Positions 17,141 to 23,079 of a stretch of 23,079 nt of DNA are shown piece by piece; within the stretch, counting starts at the first letter, position 1; the number at the start of each line of letters is the position of its first letter. The notes below the pieces were generated by a model. The model was not told the origin of the DNA, ran no database searches, and worked only from the letters and a program-made list of their open reading frames with translations. This DNA is from JANMQK01 sp031370485. GTDB taxonomy: Bacteria; Acidobacteriota; Polarisedimenticolia; Gp22-AA2. The stretch is from NCBI GenBank assembly GCA_031370485.1, contig JANMQK010000055.1:1-23079 (forward strand), read 5' to 3'. The position numbers and the translations under genes are program-made.

Positions 17141-17455
17141 TCAGGCGCGCAGCTTGTTCCCCGGTTTCCTGGGGGGATCGTTCGCGGGGCGCAGCGCCAC
17201 CGCCGGGTTCGGCTTGAACGACGGGGTCAGGTCTTTATTGATCACGGCCCACTCGGGCGATTCTTCCTCGGTTTCGACGATCGCCTCGATCGGACACTCC
17301 GGGAGGCACGCCCCGCAGTCGATGCACTCCTCGGGATTGATGATCATGAAGACTTCGCCCTGGTAGTCCCCGGGATGGATGCAATCGACCGGGCAGACCG
17401 CCACGCAGGTTGCGTACCGCTCGCCCAGGCATTTCTCGGTGATGACGTAGGACAC
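17141..17455 (-). CDS. Ferredoxin, 7-iron type ([3Fe-4S][4Fe-4S])
   Basis: This 104-residue electron carrier has two cluster motifs. The first is Cys9-x7-Cys17-x3-Cys21-Pro with Cys25, the pattern of a [3Fe-4S] site with the extra cysteine of the second cluster. The second is Cys44-x2-Cys47-x2-Cys50-x3-Cys54-Pro for [4Fe-4S]. The start is GTG 17455, eight bases after AGGAGG (17464-17469), a strong ribosome site. The rest (67-104) is a Pro/Lys-rich tail without cluster ligands. The gene has its own promoter and runs straight into the queC-like gene. It could supply electrons to radical SAM enzymes, such as the COG0731-like protein here or a QueE elsewhere; that is only an inference. Confidence 0.92.
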   Translation of the reverse strand: MSYVITEKCLGERYATCVAVCPVDCIHPGDYQGEVFMIINPEECIDCGACLPECPIEAIVETEEESPEWAVINKDLTPSFKPNPAVALRPANDPPRKPGNKLRA

Positions 17456-17500
17456 GGTGAAGGCCTCCTATAGGTGCGGTTCCCCGCTCCGACACGGCAG

Positions 17501-17531
17501 ATGTTAGCACAGGAAAACCCCCCCTTGTAAA
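17501..17531 (-). promoter_or_regulatory. Ferredoxin promoter with extended -10
   Basis: On the minus strand TTTACA (17531-17526) is a 5/6 -35 and TGC-TAACAT (17509-17501) an extended -10, with a long 19-base spacer. The start would be near 17494, with a leader of about 40 bases containing AGGAGG. The core TGTGCTAACAT matches the cstA and queD elements. Confidence 0.55.
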
Positions 17532-17561
17532 GCGCTCCGGGTGCGGCTTGCGGCCCCCCGA

Positions 17562-17589
17562 TTGCCGCGCCGGCGGGGAGACCTATATT
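17562..17589 (+). promoter_or_regulatory. Promoter of the exported protein gene at 17643
   Basis: TTGCCG (17562-17567), a 16-base spacer and TATATT (17584-17589) form a recognisable promoter. Transcription would begin near 17597, giving a leader of about 45 bases that carries GAGGAG five bases before ATG 17643. Confidence 0.5.
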
Positions 17590-17642
17590 GCCGGGGTGCG
17601 GCGGTTGCGCCGAGTTTCAGGAACGTAATCCGAGGAGAACCC

Positions 17643-19358
17643 ATGGTCTCCGATGCCCGGGCCCGTCGCGCCGTCCTCTTCTTCCTCATCCTCGTCACCA
17701 TCGTCGTGCTGGTGCGCGCGGCCGCCACCGCCCAGGGCGCGAGCAACACCGAAGCGCCCGGAAGCGCCCGCACGCTCTCGTGGAGCATCGTCGAGCAGGG
17801 GGACATCCTGACAGCGGGCAAACCGGCGAGCCGGACGCTGTCGCTTTTGGGAACGAAAGAGATTCGCGATGCCCTCGACATTCACTGGGAGGCGCTGAAG
17901 GGGGAGATCGTCGTGGCGCATGGGGAAGAGCGCGTGAGGCTCCCGCGGAATGCCCCCGCGCTCGTGACGATTTCCTTCACCCCTCCGGCGGCCGAGGCTC
18001 CCGCCGGGCTCGAGGTCCGGGCGCGCGCGCTGCTGCGGGGCGAGGTCGTGGGGGAGGCGGCATTCCCCTTCACCGTCTATCCGGAAGAACTGGGCGGTCC
18101 GCTCACCGGCCGCCTGGCGCGGGCGCGCGTTGCGCTATACGACCCGCTCGACCGGGCGCGGCCGGCGCTTCGCGCCCTCGGGATCAATGCCGATGCCGCC
18201 TCAACGATCGAGGACCTGGCGCTTCGTCAGGCCGACCTGATCGTCATCGGCCCCGGCGGGTTCGCCCGCGGACAGGAAGCACTCGGCCCGATCCTCGCGG
18301 CCCGGGCGCGGACCGGGATGCCGGTCCTGATCCTCGACCAGCCGACGCTGCCGGGAACACTGACCGAGGGGCTGCGTCTCTGGCCCTCCTTCAGCCGCAC
18401 ATCCGCTTCCGACGTGCTCTTCGCCCCCGGGCACCCGGTGCTTCGCGGCCTGCATGTCAGGCGGGGCGCGAGCTACTTCGCCGCGCAGCGCGGCGGGACC
18501 CGTCCCCTGCTGCCTCCGACGCGGGGCAACTTCCGGGTGCTCGCCGAAGTGCGGGCCCGCAGCGGCCCCGCCTCACAGGAGGGGGTCGCGCTGCTCGAGT
18601 TCCCCATGGGCCGGGGGACCGTCCTGGCGGCCCAGGCCTCCCTCTGCTCCGACTACGCGAGCGATGCCCGGGCGCGGATCCTGCTGGCGAACGCCATCGA
18701 TTACCTCATCGGCGATCGCCCCCGCCTGGTGCGGACCTTTCTATACGGCCGGGGGGCGGACGATCTGCCGCGCTGCCTGACCCACCTTTCCCTGCCCGCG
18801 GCGGCGGGGCCGACCGATCTCAAGGGAGTGGACCTGCTGCTGGTGCCCGCCGACTGGCGGGCCTCGCGCCACCGGTCGCCGGATCATCCGCCGCTGGTGC
18901 GCGCCGCGCGCTTCCTGCACGAGGGAGGCACCCTGGTGCTCATCAACCCCCAGGTGATCGCGGTGGAGTACCTGCGAGGCGTGATCGGCGCGCCGGTCAC
19001 GTTCGAGGATTCCGGCAGAAAGCTGAACGTAGATGCCGCCACGGCTGGAGGCACGCTGCCGATGCTGCAGGGGATCGCCGACGAAGATCTCGATCTGCTG
19101 CGGGTCGACGGGCGTCCCGAGTTCCGGCTGCGGCCCCGCGGCGGGGACGATCCGATCGAGCCGATCCTCGTGGCGCCGGGGCTCGTCCGCTATGGGGTCG
19201 GGCGAGGCACCCTGGTCGCGCTCACGCTGCCCGATGCCGACACATGCCTCTCGCCGCGGGTTTCAAGCCTGCTCGCTCGCCTGCTGACGAACCTCGGCGT
19301 GCCTCTCGAAGCGGCGCCGGGAACGGACCCCGAGGCGATCTCCCGGCTCGATCCCTGA
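17643..19358 (+). CDS. Large exported protein of unknown function with GATase1-like region
   Basis: This is a 571-residue protein. The start ATG 17643 follows GAGGAG with five-base spacing. A signal or anchor segment spans 10-27, so most of the protein is outside the cytoplasm. Residues 30-160 look like a beta-sandwich. Residues 165-390 resemble a class I glutamine-amidotransferase-like fold (RARVALYDPLDRARPALRALGI, DLIVIGPGG near 198-206, ARTGMPVLILDQ), as in beta-galactosidase trimerization and similar domains. No Cys nucleophile is evident, so it is probably non-catalytic. The C-terminal part (395-571) has a second alpha/beta region (GVDLLLVPADWR). I cannot assign a function; a secreted glycan or cell-wall role is a guess. 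Codon use is normal, and the gene stands alone between divergent and convergent neighbours. Confidence 0.7.
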   Translation: MVSDARARRAVLFFLILVTIVVLVRAAATAQGASNTEAPGSARTLSWSIVEQGDILTAGKPASRTLSLLGTKEIRDALDIHWEALKGEIVVAHGEERVRLPRNAPALVTISFTPPAAEAPAGLEVRARALLRGEVVGEAAFPFTVYPEELGGPLTGRLARARVALYDPLDRARPALRALGINADAASTIEDLALRQADLIVIGPGGFARGQEALGPILAARARTGMPVLILDQPTLPGTLTEGLRLWPSFSRTSASDVLFAPGHPVLRGLHVRRGASYFAAQRGGTRPLLPPTRGNFRVLAEVRARSGPASQEGVALLEFPMGRGTVLAAQASLCSDYASDARARILLANAIDYLIGDRPRLVRTFLYGRGADDLPRCLTHLSLPAAAGPTDLKGVDLLLVPADWRASRHRSPDHPPLVRAARFLHEGGTLVLINPQVIAVEYLRGVIGAPVTFEDSGRKLNVDAATAGGTLPMLQGIADEDLDLLRVDGRPEFRLRPRGGDDPIEPILVAPGLVRYGVGRGTLVALTLPDADTCLSPRVSSLLARLLTNLGVPLEAAPGTDPEAISRLDP

Positions 19359-19397
19359 GGCGGCATCCCGATCCGGGAAGCGCCGCCGCAACCTCAG
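19355..19397. terminator. Hairpin between convergent genes
   Basis: CTGAGG (19355-19360) pairs with CCTCAG (19392-19397), GGCGGC (19359-19364) with GCCGCC (19382-19387), and CCCG/CGGG inside. The two outer stems overlap, so alternatives exist. It sits at the joint of the 17643-19358 gene and the metal permease gene and could end both transcripts. It lacks a T-run. Confidence 0.4.
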
Positions 19398-20293
19398 CGC
19401 ACGACCAGAAGACTCCAGGCGTAGAACAGGCCGAACACCAGGCTGAAGGCCCCGGTGGCCGTGCGAAGCCCCCGGTTCATCCCGGGACGTGAGGCGGTCG
19501 CAGCGAACGGCAGTCCGATCGCCAGGCTCATCAGGGCCATCCCCACGACCGAGCCGGCGCCGAACACCAGCAGATACAGGACGCCGAGGGCGGCCGACTT
19601 GATCTGCGCCAAGACCAGCAGGGTCAGCGCCGCCGACCCGGCGAGCCCGTGCATCATCCCGACCAGCACCGGCTTCACGCCGATCCGGACGATCCGATGC
19701 GACGCGTGGTCATCCCCCTCGTCGTGAAAATGGAGGTGCGCATGCGTCTCGCTGCCGTGACGATGAGTATGCAGATGCGCCGTCGGGTGGTTCCTGAGGG
19801 CCCGCGACAGCGCGGCACTCCCCAGCCCGATGATCATCAGCGCTACGCCGATCTCGAGCCAGCGCGCCGTCGACTCGGGGATCACGAGGTGCAGGCCAAG
19901 AACGAACAGCCCGGCGACGACGATCGACAATGTGTGCCCCGCTCCCCAGAGCCCCCCTGTCATCAGGGCCCGGCGCAGACCTCCCTGTTCGCTCACCATG
20001 CTGCCGACGGCCGCAAGATGGTCCGTTTCGGTCGCGTGCTTGAGGCCGAACAGAAAACCGAGCCCCAGGATGCCGAGCGCCCCCCAGGTGGGCGACAGCC
20101 CCTCTATCCCCTCCCGGCCTTTGATCGAGAGGTAGCTCAGGGGGTGGGCCGCCGCGGGGATCGAGGCGGCAGCCGCCAGCGCCACCCCGCTGGCGGCGAC
20201 GAAAAGCGCGCTTCGGCTTCGGCGCCTTACAACGTCTTCAGCTCCGCGCGCGGGTCGGGCGGGCCGGCCGGTTGCGTGGTTGTCGCGATTCAC
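19394..20293 (-). CDS. NicO/UreH-type nickel/cobalt permease
   Basis: This membrane protein has about six transmembrane segments and the nickel/cobalt signature GLKHATETDH (with His and Asp as metal ligands) in the second segment. A long His-rich loop follows (HLHTHRHGSETHAHLHFH), as in RcnA and UreH-like exporters or importers that bind Ni or Co. GAGHTLS and GMMHGLAGS are conserved blocks. It moves divalent metal across the inner membrane; the direction cannot be told. I set the start at GTG 20293, behind a GGGGGAA, which gives 299 residues. GTG 20368 is in frame and would add 25 residues but has no ribosome site. No urease, hydrogenase or cobalamin gene is nearby. A C-terminal signal for sorting is absent. 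Confidence 0.85.
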   Translation of the reverse strand: MNRDNHATGRPARPARGAEDVVRRRSRSALFVAASGVALAAAASIPAAAHPLSYLSIKGREGIEGLSPTWGALGILGLGFLFGLKHATETDHLAAVGSMVSEQGGLRRALMTGGLWGAGHTLSIVVAGLFVLGLHLVIPESTARWLEIGVALMIIGLGSAALSRALRNHPTAHLHTHRHGSETHAHLHFHDEGDDHASHRIVRIGVKPVLVGMMHGLAGSAALTLLVLAQIKSAALGVLYLLVFGAGSVVGMALMSLAIGLPFAATASRPGMNRGLRTATGAFSLVFGLFYAWSLLVVR

Positions 20294-20446
20294 TTCGTGG
20301 TTCCCCCGGGCCGGCTGACCGGCCGATCTGCTCGACGAGAGCCTACAGATCGGCCGCCTGGATGTCACGTGGAGATGCGGCTCGCATCAAGGGGGAGAAA
20401 CTCGGGGAGGGAGATCCGCCGTCCGGCGGCGCCCGGACCGGCACTC

Positions 20447-20478
20447 GGGGGCCCCGCCGTTCATCCGGCGGGACCCCC
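20447..20478 (-). terminator. Strong hairpin after the Cys-rich exported protein gene
   Basis: On the minus strand a 13-bp stem (GGGGGTCCCGCCG with CGGCGGGGCCCCC, one G-U pair) closes a six-base loop GATGAA. It begins 31 bases after the stop codon at 20509. No T-run follows, so it may work as a hairpin or Rho-assisted end and also separate the gene from the permease downstream. Confidence 0.5.
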
Positions 20479-20508
20479 TGGATCATCCGGCTTGATTGAT
20501 GACTTAGC

Positions 20509-21066
20509 TCAGAACTCCGGTTCGCTGGGGCTGGGAAACTCGCCGGTCTTGCAGAACCGGTCGCAGAGCCTTCCGAGCTTGCCGCCCCCGTTTGACTTGT
20601 CCTTACTGCCGGGCGACATGACCGCCATCTTGCAGCACTTGATGCACTTTCCCTTGTCGATCCGGCCGTCCTTCTTGAAGATCATCCGGCAGGCTTCGGG
20701 GGGAGGCGGGAGGGTACCGGCGGAGGGCCCGGCGAGGCTGCTGAGAGCCAGGTTGGTGGCCAGGGCATCGGCTTTCCCTGGAGTCAGGACGTTCGACGGA
20801 TTCGTGGTCGTGACCTTGAGACCCAGGCTGCCCATGATGTCGGCCGCCATCCGCTCGGTGAGCGGCGCGTTGAGGTCGCTGCCCAGCGACACGCCTGCCA
20901 CCCTGAGAGTGTTGACCGCGGCCGTCTGGGTCCTGGTCTCGAACCCCAATGCTTGCGACACCTTGACTGCGAACTCACCGACCGTGACCTTTCCGGTGCT
21001 CGCGCCCGCGAAGGGGACCGAGACGAGCACAAGCACGAACACAAAAGTCAGCAGGAGCCTCTTCAT
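20509..21066 (-). CDS. Small exported Cys-rich protein, function unknown
   Basis: I do not recognise this 185-residue protein. A signal peptide covers about 1-22 (LVSVPFAGA as the likely cleavage region). Residues 25-115 have the look of a small helical domain, with VTVGEFAVKVSQALG and LTERMAADIMGSLGLKV weakly reminiscent of SLH-type modules. Residues 119-124 are a Pro run acting as a linker. Residues 126-172 are Cys-rich: Cys126, Cys141, Cys144, Cys145, Cys168 and Cys172, with CIKCC and LCDRFC. They could bind a metal or form three disulfides in the periplasm. The start ATG 21066 has GGAGG 11 bases upstream. It is followed by a strong hairpin, so it is transcribed alone. Confidence 0.7.
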   Translation of the reverse strand: MKRLLLTFVFVLVLVSVPFAGASTGKVTVGEFAVKVSQALGFETRTQTAAVNTLRVAGVSLGSDLNAPLTERMAADIMGSLGLKVTTTNPSNVLTPGKADALATNLALSSLAGPSAGTLPPPPEACRMIFKKDGRIDKGKCIKCCKMAVMSPGSKDKSNGGGKLGRLCDRFCKTGEFPSPSEPEF

Positions 21067-21169
21067 GGTTGGATTTCCCTCCAGTTTGAATGCGACATTC
21101 AGCGAAAGATTGCGGTTCGAATTGGGCTACCGCCCCCACATGCCATCAGACGCATGCTTGGGCCGTCAT

Positions 21170-21198
21170 CTGGTACGGTCAAAATTGTATTCTGTCAA
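21170..21198 (-). promoter_or_regulatory. Possible promoter of the Cys-rich exported protein
   Basis: In an AT-rich island the minus strand carries a perfect TTGACA (21198-21193) with TACCAG (21175-21170) at 17 bases, a weak -10. A better -10 hexamer, TACAAT (21189-21184), lies in the same stretch but has no matched -35. Either would give a leader of about 100-110 bases. Confidence 0.35.
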
Positions 21199-21222
21199 TT
21201 AGTAAATGTTCTGAAGACATAG

Positions 21223-21273
21223 CCCTGACAGGGTGCAAGCCGTTGGTGCTTGCGGCCCGGCGGCCGGGCCGCA
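21223..21273 (-). terminator. Cluster of hairpins after the ABC permease operon
   Basis: The 21-22 kb gap holds three inverted repeats in a row: an 11-base perfect palindrome CCCTGACAGGG (21223-21233), GCAAGC/GCTTGC (21235-21240 and 21248-21253), and an 11-bp repeat around one base (21251-21273, arms TGCGGCCCGGC). The largest begins 39 bases after the permease stop at 21312. They probably end the ABC transcript; no T-run is seen. Confidence 0.4.
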
Positions 21274-21311
21274 GCGTCTAAGCGGCGAGAATTCAATCGT
21301 TTCCCGATAGG

Positions 21312-22457
21312 TCAAACGGCTTTGAGATAGTGAGCGCCCAGAGCCGAGAAAACCAGCCCGAAGCCGAAAAGAACCGCCGCTGGCAGCGCCACCGCTTCAA
21401 CTCCCTTCCCGAAGCTGATGAGCGCATGGAAGGCGTCCATCGCCCAGGCGGTGGGGAAAATGTGCGCGGCGTGCCAGAGCCAGCGCGGGACGATTTCGCT
21501 CGGCCACCAGCACCCTCCCATGGCCGCCATGACCATGCTGGCTATCCAGCCGATGGCGGAGGCCTGCTCCGGGGTCTTGAGTACGGCGCCGAACAACGTA
21601 GCCAGCCCGGCGACGGCGAAGATGTAGGACCCAAGCAGCAGCGCCAGCCCTGCCGGAGAGGAGCCGAAACTCACGTGGAAGATGAACCGGCCCGCCAGAA
21701 GGAGTACAACGGTCTGGAACGCCCCGACCATCAGCCGTCCGCATAGCTTGCCGGTGAAAATGTCCGCGCGGCTGACCGGCAGACCGCTCTGCCGGCGGAG
21801 CATCCCGTCCCGTTTCTCGAGAGTCAGGAAGACCCCGCCGTAGATCACGGTCATCATCAGAACCAGCATCGTCAGGATGCCCGGAACGCTCTGCGCCAGC
21901 CCGGTCGGCACGGCGTGCCCCCTCCCCGCCGTCGTCACCTCCAGCCGCACGAGCGGCGGACGCGCCTCGAGCCGCGCAAACTCCGCCGCCGGGGCGCCGT
22001 CCAGCGTCCCGGCGTCCTTCATCTCGACGAGCAGCGCCAGGGTGCGGGCGATGGCGCGGACGATCTGGACTTCCGCGGCGCGCGAGAACTCCTTCGCCGC
22101 GTCTTCGTCCTTGTCGAGGCGCAGCTTCTGCTGCCGGCCCGCGAGGACATTCTTCGTGAACCCCGCCGGCAGGACGAGAGTGCGGACCTTCTTTTCGGTC
22201 TTCTCAAGGTCGGCGGGGAGGACCTCCTTCAGCTCGACGCTTTCGGTGGCCAGCTCGTGGACGAAGGCGCGCGCCAGCCAGCCGCCGTCCCGATCGACGA
22301 CCGTCAGGGTGATCTTCGGCGGGCCATTGTCCTGCCCACCCATCTGACCGAAGAACCACATCATCGCCACCGGCATGAGGAGCATCCAGAAAAACGACCA
22401 CCGGTCGCGGGCGGTCAGCCGCACGTCGTTCAGCGCCATGAGCCAAATGCGCCTCAT
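21312..22457 (-). CDS. ABC-2 type transporter permease
   Basis: This is a 381-residue permease of the ABC-2 family (DrrB/YhaP-like). One N-terminal membrane segment is at about 20-36. A large extracytoplasmic loop spans 40-190. Then come about five membrane segments, including VPGILTMLVLMMTVIYGGVFL after residue 190 and, following the cytoplasmic loop LEKRDGMLRRQSGLPVSR, GAFQTVVLLLAGRF. The last is near the C-terminus (AALPAAVLFGFGLVFSALGAHY). Such proteins export lipids, antibiotics or proteins with a paired ATPase, which is not in this window. The start ATG 22457 follows the upstream permease stop by 31 bases. The pair points to a two-permease transporter with an ATPase beyond the right edge. 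Confidence 0.88.
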   Translation of the reverse strand: MRRIWLMALNDVRLTARDRWSFFWMLLMPVAMMWFFGQMGGQDNGPPKITLTVVDRDGGWLARAFVHELATESVELKEVLPADLEKTEKKVRTLVLPAGFTKNVLAGRQQKLRLDKDEDAAKEFSRAAEVQIVRAIARTLALLVEMKDAGTLDGAPAAEFARLEARPPLVRLEVTTAGRGHAVPTGLAQSVPGILTMLVLMMTVIYGGVFLTLEKRDGMLRRQSGLPVSRADIFTGKLCGRLMVGAFQTVVLLLAGRFIFHVSFGSSPAGLALLLGSYIFAVAGLATLFGAVLKTPEQASAIGWIASMVMAAMGGCWWPSEIVPRWLWHAAHIFPTAWAMDAFHALISFGKGVEAVALPAAVLFGFGLVFSALGAHYLKAV

Positions 22458-22488
22458 GCGAGCACCCCGCGCTGCATGCGCCCGCGTC

Positions 22489-23079
22489 TCATGCGGCCGC
22501 CCCCCGTCTCAAGGACCGCCCGAGCGCCCGCGAGCCGAACGCCAGCAGGACGACTCCGATTCCGGCCAGCACGGCGACGTTCGGCAGGATGTCCCCAAGC
22601 CCCGCTCCGTCCTGGATCAGCGCGCGGTATCCCCGCCCGCCCCAGTAGAAAGGCGTCAGCGGAGCGATCGCCCGGGCCGCCGGCGGAAGCGATTCGAGCG
22701 GGATGAAGCTCCCCCCCGCGAACGCCATGAACAGGTAGACGATGCTCGACAGGGTCGCCCCCTGCCTCTCGGTGCGCGCCAGCCCGTAGATGGTCGCGGA
22801 GGCCCCGGTGACGGCCAGGATGACGGCGAATGACAGGACGAGATACCCGAGGGGGCTGGCGCCTCCGCCCCCGACGAGCACACCGACCACCGACATCACG
22901 ACAAGCGCCAAAAGCGACAGGACCGCGGTGAAGGCCGCCTTCCCGAGGACAAGAGTGCCGGCGCCAATCGGCCCCGCCATCTGGCGCTTCAGCGTCCCCG
23001 CGGCGGCTTCGGTCATCACGTCGCGCATCCCCAGATCGCCGACGAGAAAGAGCGCGTAGACGGCGATGCCCGGCAGGCC
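22489..23079 (-). CDS. ABC-2 type transporter permease, 5' end outside window
   Basis: The frame is open to the window edge at 23079, so the N-terminus is missing; Met23028 is an internal codon. What remains is the C-terminal half of an ABC-2 permease: the coupling helix with EAAAGTLKRQMAGPIGAG, then about five membrane segments (ALVVMSVVGVLVG, LSFAVILAVTG, SSIVYLFMAFAGGSF, and others) and a final helix ending in Arg-rich GRSLRRGAAA. The AGGSFIPLESLP block is typical of the family. It partners the permease at 21312-22457 and reads in the same operon, 31 bases upstream of it. Confidence 0.85.
   Translation of the reverse strand, partial: GLPGIAVYALFLVGDLGMRDVMTEAAAGTLKRQMAGPIGAGTLVLGKAAFTAVLSLLALVVMSVVGVLVGGGGASPLGYLVLSFAVILAVTGASATIYGLARTERQGATLSSIVYLFMAFAGGSFIPLESLPPAARAIAPLTPFYWGGRGYRALIQDGAGLGDILPNVAVLAGIGVVLLAFGSRALGRSLRRGAAA

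Noticed and set aside
20294..20508. Cobalamin-type or nickel riboswitch before the metal permease
   Set aside because: I looked for the conserved cobalamin box and pairings and did not find them; only GC-rich hairpins occur.
21067..21311. tRNA or small RNA gene in the AT-rich gap
   Set aside because: No cloverleaf or T-loop sequence; the hairpins fit transcript ends better.

Overview
The window is very GC-rich (coding third positions are mostly G or C), with densely packed genes on both strands and short gaps. Large exported peptidases, a MopE-like Asp/Cys-rich calcium-type motif at the end of a subtilase, lipoproteins and the general codon use suggest a free-living Gram-negative soil or sediment bacterium. 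Acidobacteriota is my best guess, from the look of the subtilase tail, but no marker gene here fixes the phylum. I see no phage, insertion sequence, CRISPR array, tRNA or rRNA. The window reads as ordinary chromosome with a few unusual genes.

Layout. 1-2417 (minus): a lipoprotein M3 peptidyl-dipeptidase, then, 35 bases downstream, a thioredoxin-like lipoprotein cut by the window edge. Its frame contains a TGA exactly where the first cysteine of a CxxC redox motif should be, followed by a hairpin of the bacterial SECIS type. I read it as a selenoprotein, and it is the most interesting object in the window. 2531-3766 (plus): an exported protein with a possible permuted papain-like (NlpC/P60-type) domain. 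3793-7767 (minus): a 1324-residue secreted subtilase. 7980-10288 (plus): cstA and msrA, in one operon. 10316-14143 (minus): a three-gene operon with overlapping ends (radical SAM protein, alpha/beta hydrolase, NTF2-amidohydrolase fusion). 14165-15235 (plus): mutY, divergent from that operon. 15273-15683: queD. 15706-16473: a membrane protein. 16359-17455 (minus): a seven-iron-type ferredoxin and a queC-like gene. 17643-19358 (plus): a large exported protein of unknown function. 19394-20293 (minus): a NicO/UreH-type metal permease. 20509-21066 (minus): a small exported Cys-rich protein. 21312-23079 (minus): two ABC-2 type permeases, the upstream one cut by the window edge.

How genes work together. 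QueD and QueC belong to the preQ0/queuosine pathway, and the ferredoxin beside queC could feed a radical SAM step such as QueE, which is not in the window. MsrA, the UxxC thioredoxin-like protein and MutY all deal with oxidative damage or redox balance, but only loose proximity links them. CstA, the dipeptidase and the secreted subtilase fit a peptide-scavenging lifestyle.

Regulation. Several genes have an extended -10 of the form TGn-TARnRT very close to the start codon. The mutY/radical SAM pair shares one 8-base palindromic -10 that would give leaderless mRNAs in both directions.
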